From NCBI GenBank assembly GCA_934045075.1, contig OW203727.1:16180861-16244860 (forward strand): 64,000 bases of DNA. The letters are read 5' to 3'. Both the position numbers and the translations under genes were made by a program. Source of the DNA: Yponomeuta sedellus (lineage: Eukaryota > Arthropoda > Insecta > Lepidoptera > Yponomeutidae). This document shows positions 45,473 through 56,268 of this stretch, one piece after another. The notes under the pieces are model-generated. The model ran no database searches, was not told the DNA's origin, and saw only the letters and a program-made list of their open reading frames with translations. Position 1 is the stretch's first letter. Each line of letters starts with the position of its first letter.

Positions 45473-46009
45473 AAACAAGTACATATTGGGTTACTCATTT
45501 AAAATCGTGACAGTGTAACCATCTCTTTTATTTTGCATACTATGTCTGTGTATGAATGAATATGCAATGTTTATAATTAATAATGATCCAAAAAACTATA
45601 GGTCAAAAGTGAAAGTGGAAGGACATTTCGACTGATACAATTGACTTCACGTTTTAGAGAACATGTAAGAAGGTTGGAGAGAGAATATCCCTAACCACTT
45701 TCCAATTGACAAAAGTTTTCTCATACAGACAAAAACGTACAAATACAAATGTGTTACACATTAGCAAAGTGAAAGGCCGCAACCGTTACGTGAGAAATCT
45801 TCGGACAATGCCGCAGTTTGCCGACGTCTACGGTCCGTGATCGATCAACGCAAATATGTTATTCCCACTCCTTTCTTTGTAAGAATTATTGTACTACGTT
45901 CTCTGTTGAGCTAGCTTTGGCTTAGCGTACGCTGTCCGTATGTTACTGTGAAAGCTCAAGCCACGGTGTATCGTAAGATTCACCTGTAACATCTAAGACT
46001 GCTCAAGCT
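45473..46009. other. Non-coding DNA, nothing recognised
   Basis: About 540 bases between the pseudogene and the LINE, with no supportable gene or repeat. Confidence 0.5.
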
Positions 46010-46280
46010 ATATAGATAGATAGATAGAGAACTCTTTATTGCACAACCAGAAAAATATTACAACCATGATTCTTAAATCTAAGTAATGTTATACAATTGG
46101 CGGTCTTATCGCTAAGAGCGATCTCTTCCAGACAACCTTTGGATGGAGTGGATTGCATGAAGAATATAGTCGGTACGTGGTGCATGTACATAAATAATTA
46201 AATCGAAAATATATTGATAACAAACAGCAAGGGAGTGCGAGAATATAATTACTTATAATTACCTACGATATAATGTATAT

Positions 46281-46432
46281 ATATTTAAATAATAATATAC
46301 ATAGACACCTAAAAAATAAATACATATCCAATTAAATACATATAGGTAAGCAACATATACTTAAATAATGATATACATAAATACCTAAAAATAAATACTT
46401 ATACAATTAATACATATTTAATAAGCAACAGT
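46281..46432 (-). repeat. 75-bp tandem repeat in the LINE 3' UTR
   Basis: Two copies, on the plus strand ttaaataataatatacatag...gcaaca and ttaaataatgatatacataa...gcaaca, separated by a few bases. Confidence 0.7.
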
Positions 46433-46440
46433 TTTCCAGT

Positions 46441-49395
46441 TTATCCAGTGAGATAGTGGGATTTCACCAGCGCCTTAAAACAAGCCAAGGACTTTGCTTT
46501 TCTCACTTCCACGGGCAGATCATTCCATAAATGGACTGCCTGAACCGTGAAAGAGGACCCATAAAATTTTGTTCTGTGGATGGGAGTTTTGAGGAGAAGG
46601 TTTTGGGATGAGCGAAGAGTCAGGCTATGGGAAGAATGGAGAAACTCGAAACGCTCTTTTAGGTAGGATGGGGTAACTGGGTTGAACAGAGTGCAATAGA
46701 GGAGAGAAAGAATGTGAGCATTCCGGCGGAGACGAATGGGGAGCCACTTGAGCTTAGTTCGATATTCAGAAATATGGTCATATTTGCGTAAACCAAATAT
46801 GAACCGGATACAAAAGTTTTGGAGACGTTCAAGCTTATTTAGTTGCTCCTCTGTGAGGTCTAGATAGCAGATGTCAGCGTAGTCGAGAATCGGTAAAAGG
46901 AGAGACTGAGCCAACACAACTTTGGTAGCCGTAGGAAGGAAATTGCTGAGACGCCGAAGTGAACCTGCGGATGCAAACATCTTCCGACTTACCATTTCCA
47001 ACTGAGGAACCCATGATAAGGTAGTGTCGAACAAGATCCCCAGATTTTTTACCACTGAACTGAACGGTATGGGTATACCATCAAACAGGATAGGTGGTAA
47101 GGAACTCACATCAACTCTGGAGATAAATCGGGGACTACCAATAATTATAACTTGGGTTTTTTTTGGATTTACATTCAGTCCATGTGCCACACTCCAATCC
47201 AGAATATGCGCAAGGTCACTATTTGTTGCATTTATTGCTGAATGAAGTTGGTTCAGTGGAGCTTGTGTATATATTTGAAGATCGTCTGCATAAAGGTGGT
47301 AGGAAGAAGATAACTTGTGGGAGATACTGTTAATGAAAATTGCAAAGAGAAGTGGAGACAACACGCCACCTTGCGGGACACCGGCAGATGTTCCGCACCA
47401 TTCGGAGAAAGAATCATCAATACGAATACGTTGCCGGCGTCCGTGTAGATAACTACGAAACCAGTCAATTACCGTTGGAGATATGTTAAGAGAACAAAGC
47501 AACGCCAACAAAATGTCGAAATCGACGGCATTGAAAGCGTTGCTGAAGTCGAGCAGCGACAGAACTGTCAACTGCCCTTCCTCCATCCCCAAACGCATGT
47601 CGTCCGTTATTTTAATAAGCGCCGTAACAGTGCTATGTGCGGGACGGAAACCTGATTGGAGAGGATTGAGGAGATTGTTTTTTGTAAGGAAATAACTTAA
47701 CTGGGAATGGACAAGACGTTCAAGGACTTTGGACAGGAATGGCAGGATGGATATAGGCCGATACTCGGAGAAGGAAGAAGGGTTGGAGTTTTTAGGTAGT
47801 GGGGTGATTTGGGCTTCCTTCCACGTTTTCGGAAATATCCCAGAGGAGATTGATTTATTTAGGATTTTGGTTATTATCGGCGCAATTAAGTCCAGAATCG
47901 GTATCAACATGTTACGGCTGATATTATCACAACCAGCTGCGTTAGACGTGATAGAGATGATGTTTTTCTTAACATCACAATCCGAAAATTGACTCAGACT
48001 AAAAGAAGAATGATCAGGAGTTGGAACTGAGGAAATGAGATTAAGTGTTTCAGATTTTTTAGCTCCATCAATGGCAGACGCAGAGGAAAAATGTTGATTT
48101 AATAAATCAATGTTTAAATCTTTTGGGACAGAATCTTGACGAGATTTTCCAACTCCTAAAGATCGAAGGAATTTCCAAACTTTAGCTGGATCTCCATTTT
48201 CAACAGATTTGTGAATGTGGCGTCGTTGTGCATCCCTACACACCTTATTGCAGCGATTTCGAATGAGCGCATACTTTTCCCTGTTTAGGTCAGTTGGCCG
48301 AGATTTAAATCTAGATTTGGCCTGAGATTTTTTACATAAGAGAGACTTGATCTCATCCGTTAGCCATGGTGCCGGAAGATGTTTCATCTTAACAGCTCGA
48401 ACAGGAGCGTGGACATCATACAGCTGCGTGAGAAGTAAATTGAGCATTTCGACTTGCTCATCGACGGTCTCCCTACTGATAACAAGTGACCAGTCAATTT
48501 TAGACGCATCGTCTAAGAGCTTACTGCGATCCATGCCACCAAAGTTGCGTTGGAGAAGAATTCTCGGCTTCGCTTTTGGGGGACGAATTTTATATGATAG
48601 GAATAACAAATCGTGATATGAGAATGCGTCGGCGGAGCATTGGCCATGCAGAGCAACATGATTGGAAGATGATACTGCAATGAGATCGAGAAGGGACGGA
48701 GTACTGTTCGGAAAATTGTGAGTGGCACTAAGAGGAGGGACGTACATGTTGCTCGAGCGAAAAAGGGAGGTCAAAGTCGTTGATCGGGTGTCATTCTTAA
48801 GGAGGCATGTATTGAAGTCACCCATAATAATAGTATGACTATAAGATGGGGTAAGATCTTCAAGCAGCTTCTCGAATGACTTAAAAAAGTTTACTTGAAG
48901 GGAGGGGCTATAATAAACGCCAAGTAAAATTTTGGTGTGGGTTAACATAAGTTCTAGAAATAAATGTTCACCTGCATTGGAAAGAGGGGGCTGGGCTGAC
49001 ATGCTGATAATGGAGTAGGGAATGTGGGCCCGAAGATAAATTGCAACACCACCACCACGACCGTTTACGCGGTCGTTTCTGATGAGTTGAAATCCTGGCA
49101 GGGAGTAAGACGTAGAAGGTAGACACGGTTTGAGCCAGGACTCAGATACAAGAATGGCATGAATATTTTTACATTGAAAAGAGGCGAGCATGTCAGGAAA
49201 ATGTGCCGGAATACTTTGTGCGTTAATATGGACAATATTGAAGTTTTTCTTAACTGAAGAGAAATGAGAATCTAGTGTGTCAGCTAGCGAGGGTATACTA
49301 TGAAAGCTATCGCTTCTGCTCAAACCATCTGAGGAAGAAGAAAAGGATTGGTAGAGATCACCCTCGTCACCGCTGTCAGTCTGTTGCTGTTGCAT
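46441..49395 (-). CDS. LINE ORF2: endonuclease and reverse transcriptase
   Basis: 984 residues. It would nick target DNA and reverse-transcribe the element RNA in the nucleus. The APE-type endonuclease covers about residues 52-270: N58 (HINAQS), E85 (VSESW), Y161-Y162, G192-D-F-N195, D237 (SLLDLI) and H261 (SYHDLL). The usual Asp before the catalytic His is Tyr here. The reverse transcriptase covers about 520-770. It has PKTWKEAQITPLPK, EYRPISIL, SGFRPAHST, D616 (LLDFSNAF), GVPQGGVLSPLLF and the catalytic YADD at 702-705. The C-terminal region (LLPILDYADICYLDL to HLWNDLPVEVRK) is typical of the CR1/Jockey group. There is no RNase H domain and no internal stop. It starts after a 420-base gap behind ORF1, so it must be translated by reinitiation or internal entry. 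Confidence 0.92.
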   Translation of the reverse strand: MQQQQTDSGDEGDLYQSFSSSSDGLSRSDSFHSIPSLADTLDSHFSSVKKNFNIVHINAQSIPAHFPDMLASFQCKNIHAILVSESWLKPCLPSTSYSLPGFQLIRNDRVNGRGGGVAIYLRAHIPYSIISMSAQPPLSNAGEHLFLELMLTHTKILLGVYYSPSLQVNFFKSFEKLLEDLTPSYSHTIIMGDFNTCLLKNDTRSTTLTSLFRSSNMYVPPLSATHNFPNSTPSLLDLIAVSSSNHVALHGQCSADAFSYHDLLFLSYKIRPPKAKPRILLQRNFGGMDRSKLLDDASKIDWSLVISRETVDEQVEMLNLLLTQLYDVHAPVRAVKMKHLPAPWLTDEIKSLLCKKSQAKSRFKSRPTDLNREKYALIRNRCNKVCRDAQRRHIHKSVENGDPAKVWKFLRSLGVGKSRQDSVPKDLNIDLLNQHFSSASAIDGAKKSETLNLISSVPTPDHSSFSLSQFSDCDVKKNIISITSNAAGCDNISRNMLIPILDLIAPIITKILNKSISSGIFPKTWKEAQITPLPKNSNPSSFSEYRPISILPFLSKVLERLVHSQLSYFLTKNNLLNPLQSGFRPAHSTVTALIKITDDMRLGMEEGQLTVLSLLDFSNAFNAVDFDILLALLCSLNISPTVIDWFRSYLHGRRQRIRIDDSFSEWCGTSAGVPQGGVLSPLLFAIFINSISHKLSSSYHLYADDLQIYTQAPLNQLHSAINATNSDLAHILDWSVAHGLNVNPKKTQVIIIGSPRFISRVDVSSLPPILFDGIPIPFSSVVKNLGILFDTTLSWVPQLEMVSRKMFASAGSLRRLSNFLPTATKVVLAQSLLLPILDYADICYLDLTEEQLNKLERLQNFCIRFIFGLRKYDHISEYRTKLKWLPIRLRRNAHILSLLYCTLFNPVTPSYLKERFEFLHSSHSLTLRSSQNLLLKTPIHRTKFYGSSFTVQAVHLWNDLPVEVRKAKSLACFKALVKSHYLTG

Positions 49396-49815
49396 ATTAA
49401 AAAAAAATATAAGATATACAATATATACAATATTATAAATACGTAAAATAGATAATATACTTAAAGAAACTACTTATAACAAATATTATGCAGTGAACTC
49501 TCACCCGCCAGTACAAAGGAAAAGTACAATGTTGTTGTTTTTCGTGAAACGGAACGCGTCCACAGATTAACAACAATCCGCCTGACGCTCGTTGACACAT
49601 GTCACATAAAAAGGAGAAAAAAAAAAAAAAAAAGAAAATTACAGTGACATGACATTAGACATCGACAACAGAACGTAAACAACCAAAAAAAAAATAATTT
49701 TGAAGGTACAATTGAGTGAATATAAGTAACGAATTTGTGTAACGAAGAAGCGGCTAATTGATCTTAACACAATGCTGTGAAGATAAACAATGATTAAGCA
49801 ACGGATTTAAGTGTT
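49396..49815 (-). other. Inter-ORF spacer of the LINE
   Basis: The spacer holds A-rich tracts (on the plus strand, agaaaaaaaaaaaaaaaaaa near 49613) and no coding frame. LINEs of this group usually have overlapping or closely spaced ORFs, so the length is unusual. An old insertion or a specific translation signal could explain it. Confidence 0.6.
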
Positions 49816-50517
49816 TTACGCCTTCTGCGAACTACTAGCCTTCGCAGCAGGTTTATTAGCCGCAACCGGGGCACTGGAGATGTTGCTTAGCTCTGCTGTC
49901 GTCGTAATACGATGCCGCGACCCATCTGAAGCCGTGACATGAACGCAGCCGTCGCGCGTCCAGCACTGCGACACCCCGAAACGCTGTCGCGCTGCCATGA
50001 AGGCGTCATGCCGCCTCTTCGTCAAAAACTCCGATACAGTTACTCCAGAGCCCTTAAGTCCGGTTTTGGAGAACCAAACTCGGTCCCGTTCGGCAAGGTT
50101 CTTGAACTTAACAAGGATTGGCCTTTTTCGGTCCTTAGAAGAAGTACCCATGCGGTGACAGCGACTGATGCCAGCGATATTGAAGTCTGGGATTCCCAGC
50201 TTATCCGCTACCAATCCTGCAACAACCGCAGCGGTGTTCTCTTTGGTACCCTCCGCCACGCCATGCACCAAAAGAATCTTGCGCCGTCCTCGCATCTCTA
50301 GCTGGTCTGTCTCGCGTGCAATTGTCTCCACTTGCATCTGCAAGTTCTGCAAGGCCAGCTTTATAAATGTTTTGAATGAAGTAAACTCAGTGGTAAGACC
50401 TTTCACTGTGGGAGCAGCCGGGCTGGTTTTCTGCAACTGCTCCTCGAATACAGCCATGCGGGAGTTGAACAACTCAATCATATCTGTCAGACTTTCTTTA
50501 ATAGTCTTGGACTCCAT
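49816..50517 (-). CDS. LINE ORF1 RNA-binding protein
   Basis: 233 residues. An N-terminal helical, coiled-coil-prone region (1-75, rich in E, Q, L and K) is followed by an RRM-like domain (about 78-155, starting RRKILLVHGVAEGTKEN; later RPILVKFKN). A C-terminal RNA-binding domain follows (about 155-210, WFSKTGLKGSGVTVSEFL...RHRITT). The layout is that of L1-type ORF1 proteins with no zinc knuckle. It would coat the element RNA. The last ~25 residues are A/K/S-rich. The start ATG is the first in the frame. Confidence 0.8.
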   Translation of the reverse strand: MESKTIKESLTDMIELFNSRMAVFEEQLQKTSPAAPTVKGLTTEFTSFKTFIKLALQNLQMQVETIARETDQLEMRGRRKILLVHGVAEGTKENTAAVVAGLVADKLGIPDFNIAGISRCHRMGTSSKDRKRPILVKFKNLAERDRVWFSKTGLKGSGVTVSEFLTKRRHDAFMAARQRFGVSQCWTRDGCVHVTASDGSRHRITTTAELSNISSAPVAANKPAAKASSSQKA

Positions 50518-50690
50518 TGTGTAGAAGTGACAGTTACTTGCCCGAGTTGAGTGAAGTGTACAGTGGAGTGGTTTGAGGAGTGGTTGTCACTGTGGATAAT
50601 AATTTCTGGCAGGTGCTTGCTCACTGTGAGTAGTTATAACATATAAGTTTATGTACAGTTACACTTTTACTACAGTAAGTTAAAATAAAT

Positions 50691-51158
50691 TAGAGAGCAA
50701 AAATTTTCGATGTTTATGTTTTCACACCTACCGCCCAAAAAAAAAAATCTATATCTTCCACATAACATAGTCACATGCCCTAGATTACCAGGCATGGACA
50801 TCACAAAGATCAATATTCATCCAGACTATGGCCATTTATACAAATCAAGTGTGAAGACTCCAGTAGGAATAGACCAACAAAGCTGTCGGATAATGTTCGC
50901 AACTTTTAATTGACAATAGTTAGTTCATTCCGGACACTTCTTACCAGTGTGCTATAGGTAAATTTTGCCTTAGAAACCTAGTAAAAAAAGACATGGCCAG
51001 ACGTGCTTGCTATATAACCGTACTTACGGATAGTAGATAGTATATAGTTCTCTAAATGCCAACTAAACGCTTGGCCAATATTTACGAAAAAATATATTTA
51101 CGAGTATATTTCTTTTTTTTGTTGAAATTGTTTTAAAAAAATATGTAAGAAATTTATC
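50691..51158. other. Non-coding DNA, nothing recognised
   Basis: Flank of the LINE 5' end. No supportable gene. Confidence 0.45.
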
Positions 51159-51170
51159 TATAGTTATTGA

Positions 51171-51315
51171 TTATACTATTTTTATTTTTAATGCACTAAC
51201 CCGTGCTAAGGACAAATTTAAAAACCTATTTAGAGGCTAAAAATTTCACCCATGCCGGGATTCGAACCCGCAACCTCTGGCTATCCGGCACGGATAGCCC
51301 GAGGTTGCGGGTTTT
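51171..51315 (-). mobile_element. tRNA-derived SINE, short copy with 5' inversion
   Basis: Flanked by the 12-bp duplication tatagttattga (51159-51170 and 51316-51327). Reads from the A-rich tail (actatttttatttttaatgc) through half of the tRNA-like part. It then turns back: ggctatccg is followed by gcacggatagcccgagg in opposite orientation. A 145-bp insertion with twin-priming geometry. Confidence 0.85.
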
Positions 51316-52105
51316 TATAGTTATTGAGTTGAATGTTTAATAAACAACATAATAGAATACTAACTATTACAAAACTAACATTAACCGATCGTCACGGAAT
51401 GTCGGCCTGGCATATCCGTTTTCCTTAAATGTATTTTTCCAGTGTATTTTACCCAATAATTCTGCTTTTCCATAATGGCTACACGTCTTTTGTACGCTAT
51501 TTTCTGTTATTCTTACATTCTTATTTTAAATTTTTATTTTAAAAGAATGAGTATAGAGATTTTACAATAAGATTCATAATTTTTAGGTCTTATATGCACC
51601 TCTAACAGGCGCCCACAACATTTACCTTCATAACATTAGTTTTTTGAAATATGTTAGTATGTAAAGCCGCGTTTCATGATCTAAGTACACTCGAACGGAC
51701 CAGCCAATTTTTACCACAAAGATGATACCCGTATCATGTAGGTACATCAGCCATCTTAGTAGAAAAAAAAAACTCTGAAGAAAACGGCCATGTTGTCATT
51801 CGAACAGCGCTCCACTCATACTAACATACAATCGCAAAAACAAAATAACGCCAATAGTACGAGCTCTGGTAATTCGTAAAAAAGACAAAAAGGCTGTGAA
51901 ATATGGATGTTTGCGGAGTTTAATGAAGCTGTTGAGGTTTCGTGAAATGTATGGTTTCCTTGGCCGTGACCAAACTACTTTTTACGCTTTCTTTTTATTA
52001 AAAGTATAAATTCGACGACAAACATATTTTATTCCGCTTCTATTCATCGTAGCAGATCATTTTTGTTACGACGAGGGACACCGTCAAAACGGTGCAACAC
52101 CGTTT

Positions 52106-52255
52106 CTTCTTCTTCTTCTTCAGGCTATATCAGTCCACTGCTGGACACAGGCCTCCCCTAATGAGCGCCATAGCGCAAGGTTGTGCCATCATGGGGGGTA
52201 ATGCCCATAACCTCCACGCTGGGCATGCGGGTTGGGGATCGCAGTTTGGTGGAAT
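52106..52255 (-). mobile_element. RTE-tail SINE, 5'-truncated, with TSD
   Basis: Reverse copy from the (ctt)n/gaagaag tail to ggtggaatt. It is flanked by the 13-bp duplication tgcaacaccgttt (52093-52105 and 52256-52268). This gives exact ends for a truncated insertion. Confidence 0.88.
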
Positions 52256-52322
52256 TGCAACACCGTTTGCAAACAGTGAAATTAACGCTGTTGAGGCTGA
52301 ACATAATTATGTGAATACAGTT

Positions 52323-52380
52323 CTGCTTCTTCAGGCTATATTAGTCCACTGCTGGACATAGCCCTCCCCTAATGAGCGCT
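52323..52380 (-). mobile_element. RTE-tail fragment, 58 bp, with TSD
   Basis: Reverse tail only (tgcttcttcaggctatatta to gagcgct). It is flanked by atacagtt (52315-52322 and 52381-52388). A second insertion about 70 bases from the previous one. Confidence 0.78.
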
Positions 52381-52794
52381 ATACAGTTACTAAGATGAAT
52401 CACTCTAACCTTAGTAGACTGGTCGCGAAAACGCGGCTTTAGAGAAGAAAAGATCTCTTAGTAGGTAGGTATGTCCGCCGTAGGGAGGAATGGTTTGAAT
52501 CAGAAATATAAAACACTCCTTAGAGCAGGGCGGTTTCAATGTTACACTTTTTATACCGTACCAAGAAAAGTGACCTTTAACCCAAGTCGGTAAAGTCCTC
52601 GGTGTGTGCTTTGCTCTTGAGCTGTGGAACGCTAGGAGGTAACGTTTGGGTCTTGAGATTTCAGATTATGTATTTCTTCAGATGGTCGCAATCGTTATTT
52701 TCATTATTAATTTTTTCGATTAACCTACTTTTGTGCGAAACTTCTCTGAAATAATTGATTTCCGTAACCAGAAGGTTCTAAAATATGGAGCTCG

Positions 52795-53010
52795 ACTGCC
52801 TCTTTGGTCTAGTAGTTCACTACACGTTATTACTAAAACGGAGGCCGTGGGTTCGAGTCCCACGGTAGGCCGCCGTAGTCGATTTATACAAAATACAGAA
52901 ATGTGAGTCTGGATGTATTTTGTATTTTATATGACCGGTTACGACACCCTACAGGGTGGGCGAGTGCGCGTGCGTCGATACGCACTTGGCCGATTTTGAG
53001 TATGAAAATT
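52795..53010 (+). mobile_element. tRNA-derived SINE
   Basis: Head at 52797-52872: ctgcctctttggtctagtag (A-box region) and a perfect T-arm-like gtgggttcgagtcccac. The acceptor stem is partly paired (gcct/aggc), but the D and anticodon arms do not fold. The opening matches the fragment at 5700. The body runs to about 53010 and includes gtgggcgagtgcgcgtgcg. Confidence 0.65.
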
Positions 53011-53392
53011 TGATACATTTATTTATTTATTTCTTTCAGGCGTAAACACCCATAAATTTGTTAGTAATTTAACCTATGTTAGTACAAAAACAACAAAACT
53101 TATTTCTACTATATACACTAAAGTTACACAGTCTGTGAGCAGTTTTTGCTTCCATGAAGCTGCATTAGGTGTGCCCAGACTGCACAACCAGGCCTATCGG
53201 CAATTGCACGTAGGACGCTGTTAGCGCTACCACGTACTCGCTGCATCAGTGAAGCTGCCCGCTTACGGAGAATGGCATGAAAGCCGTCAGTGTGGGCTCC
53301 AGTAAACATCCCAGATGCATTTGATACATTTAACTCTCTCTCTTTCTTCCCGGATTCCCGGCTAGTCCCACGTGGTGGTGGGGTCAGTTTTC

Positions 53393-53640
53393 CTAATTTT
53401 CTCTCCCCACTTTATTCATGACCTGATTTATAGAGGCTCCGCATTCTATGAGATCTTTCGTCACTACATCTATCCACCTGGTTTTCGGTCTTCCTCTGGA
53501 TCTCCGCCCAGGAATTGATAATCGTACCACTTCTTTGGCTATGTAGCCAGTATGCTTTCGTTTCACACGCCCAAACAATCTCAGCCTTCTCTCTAGCATT
53601 TGTTGGCGATATCACGCACTCCAAGGCTCCGTCGCTCGTA
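53393..53640 (-). mobile_element. RTE-like LINE ORF2, C-terminal fragment
   Basis: The minus strand reads MLERRLRLFGRVKRKHTG, then VRLSIPGRRSRGRPKTRW, then DVVTKDLIECGAS. This is the C-terminal signature of RTE-clade ORF2 (GRPKTRW). A frameshift lies near 53600. No catalytic domain remains. Confidence 0.75.
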
Positions 53641-55148
53641 TTGATTTCGTATTTTTGCCACTTTTAACTAAAGTATCAAATAACATTTTCTATCAGTCAA
53701 CCGCAGGAGGTGGAACAAAAATAGGTGGATCTGCAAAGAAAAAAATAACAAGGGAAAAAAGAAATTGCAATTTAAAATATTCTTATATATGGTGTAATTG
53801 AATAAACCTACATATTTATACAGTGCTGTACATAATAAGTACATAATTTAATGCTAAAAGTACTATACACACTATTAGAGAACAAAGCGGTGATACCTAC
53901 ACATAATTTGCCATATTGTACCAATTCTTTAACAATAGGTTATTAAACTTTTAAGGATGTGCGAATAAGAAGCTTGCCAGAAATAATAAAACACTCTCTT
54001 TTTAGACTACTCAAGTGAAAATCATGAAATGTTTTAAATAACATCCTGAAATCAGCGGTTACGATTTTTCTATGTGATTCAAGCACGAAAAAACTCGCAG
54101 GTACTAGCAGTGTAGCATTAATTTTCTTCAAAAAATATAGAGGCCAGCTACGTAAATAAAACGCGAAGGAAAAAAAGAAGCGAGCCATTTTAACAGATTC
54201 GCCCACCCTGACTGCCGAAATGGGTTTTCTATTCAATTTTCGATAGAGATTTTTTTACCGAGCCGCAGTTTTGCGTACGGCGGGAACCAATAAATCTCCT
54301 CTCGAGGGAAAGACTGAATTAATCACTTGACTTGTTCACCAACAAATCCGAGAACCGTCCCAACCGATTTCACGCCTTACTTAGACCGCCTTAAGGTTTC
54401 GTTTCTTAATAGACCACGCGAGCCTTTATTTACAATTCGAGAAAGGTAAAAATAAGAAGTGGGAATAAATGTAGGGTCTCTCCACCGATACACTCCGCGG
54501 GGATTAAAGTCTTCAAGATCAACGGTGAGGCGTTCATTGTTGGTGAAACACCTTGTACATTCGAATCATATTATTATACAAGGTTACCTATAAAATACGA
54601 AATTTCTGAAACACGTCTCAAGAACTACCTTCAAAGATATATTTTAGTAACATTATTTTTATAACTCAGAAAACATTTTGTTGAAAGTGTAACAATTTTT
54701 TTATTACGTAGTACCATTATTTGTATATAATAGAGTCATGTGAATAAAAGGTACATTAAAGCACTTTTGTGACGGAGTTAATGCCGGATGTGAGTTTTAG
54801 TGAAATCAACATTTATATAAATAAGTCCAATAATTTTCAAAGTATCTTTACATTAATCGCAAGACTACTTTGGCCTTCAAAGGAAGTATTTTTAGACCAG
54901 TTATTTGAGTGCATAAAGTGTATGCGAAATTAATTTTGTGAATAAAATAATTATTCTAATAAATAAAAAAAAATATCAATGCAATGTGCAAGGAAATTTC
55001 TATCATTCCTCCTTTCTTTCTATCCTAAAAAAGGCTAAGTGTTTTTCGTCCGAACCCCGCCCGCCCTAGGGTGCGGACAGACAGACGAAAAGGCCGGCCC
55101 TTAAGGTACTGTGAGAGGCACCAAATACAATACCTTGCTTCCAAAACT
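53641..55148. other. Non-coding DNA with a LINE 3'-UTR relic
   Basis: At 53680-53720 the words cattttctatcagtcaaccg and caggaggt match the LINE tail at 11.25 kb. Otherwise no gene is recognised. The 97-codon minus frame at 53943-54236 has no motif. Confidence 0.45.
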
Positions 55149-55209
55149 CGCAGTTATTTTGCCAACCTTAAGTTACAGCTGGTAACTTAAGGTTGCCGAA
55201 ATAACTGCG
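55149..55209. repeat. Hairpin with 28-bp arms
   Basis: Left arm 55149-55176 and right arm 55182-55209 pair at 26 of 28 positions, with spacer agctg. Arm words are cgcagttattt and caaccttaagttac. Confidence 0.8.
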
Positions 55210-55485
55210 ACTGCCTTTATGAATTAATGATGATATGAATTATTAATACACCTTCCAAGTACAAGGCATATTATCTTCGAGTTTGTCCAAATTAAGATCA
55301 ACACACTATCCATATTAATGAACACACTATCAAAATGTGTAAATAAATATACAAATGTATAGATATTAATTAGCGTAGCCATTATAATGCGATGTCCAAA
55401 TTTACGTAAACAGGGCAATTTCTAATATACGCAATTTTTTTTTATAATAAATAATTTTAGCATAAAATATAAATTAATAGTTATT

Positions 55486-55534
55486 ATATTATTTTTAATG
55501 CACTAACCCGTGCTAAGGACAATTTTTAAAAACC
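55486..55534 (-). mobile_element. tRNA-derived SINE, 49-bp 3' end with TSD
   Basis: Only the 3' terminal segment remains (tttttaatgcactaacccgt to tttaaaaacc). It is flanked by atagttatt (55477-55485 and 55535-55543). One of the shortest possible target-primed insertions. Confidence 0.8.
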
Positions 55535-55892
55535 ATAGTTATTTTAAAATAAAAACACATGGAGTGTTTTATGAATTTTAACAATCCTATACGTACCTTT
55601 TATATTTTTTTAACAAATTGGTGATGGTTTCGGCATAGGCAAGTAGCTTCACATGCTTATAATAAACCCTATATAAACAAAGTCTAGAAGGGTAAAATAG
55701 AAAGAATGGAATGAGACTTAGACTTAGGTAGCTCAACTTAGGTAGATCTGGACATTTCCGAAGGTGGACGAAGGCGGTCACAGAGTCATGTCTACAACTG
55801 GCCGTCTTTCGGTGAAGAGGCTCATGGGTCGATGGAACTAAGAAAGTGGCAGGAGGACAATGGATACTTCCATGGCTATTCCTCTGTATGTA

Positions 55893-56268
55893 TACAGGGT
55901 GTCGCGGAAGTCGGCATCAAGCCGGAAACGGGTAACAGGTTGAGTCATACATAATAGTGGTCAGATAAGCTCGCCTTTGTACATGTTATTTCTTATTTAA
56001 TGTCCTGTTAGATTTTTCGTGTGCAATAAAGTATTATAATAGGAAAACCATAAAAAAAAATCTGGGTCTTACATTTAAAAAGTTATAGACGTTCAAAAAA
56101 AGTAGAGAAAATATGCACCCTGTGATGATTTCTTCCTTTCCCGCTGCTTCCATATTTACTTCCATATCTTTTTTTATGGAATTTAGGAATTCAGCAGCAG
56201 GAATAAAGAAACCGTCCAGCAACCCGATTCCAGTTTGACGTCGACTCGCGGGACACCCCATATATATA
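55893..56268. mobile_element. Candidate DNA transposon/MITE with gggtgtc ends
   Basis: Left end tacagggtgtcgcgg and right end cgcgggacacccca (reverse complement tggggtgtcccgcg) form imperfect terminal inverted repeats about 370 bases apart. TSD is unclear in the TA-rich flanks. No transposase. Confidence 0.5.

Larger units (their letters stand above)
46010..50690 (-). mobile_element. Apparently complete LINE, CR1/Jockey group
   Basis: Minus-strand element with a 5' UTR (about 50518-50690, edge uncertain), ORF1, a 420-base gap, ORF2 and a ~430-base 3' UTR. The 3' UTR contains a ~75-bp direct repeat (about 46281-46352 and 46357-46432). It ends with tgcaataaagagttct and a (TCTA)n microsatellite at 46010-46030. 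Both ORFs are open, so it may be a recent or active copy. The truncated LINE at 33.7 kb has a related C-terminus and 3' end. TSD not identified. Confidence 0.85.

Noticed and set aside
47483..48616. Forward-strand frames of 70-89 codons across the LINE ORF2
   Set aside because: These are antisense shadows of the 984-codon ORF2.
52797..52872. Functional tRNA gene at 52.8 kb
   Set aside because: The T arm is good, but the D and anticodon arms do not fold and the opening matches another SINE fragment at 5.7 kb.
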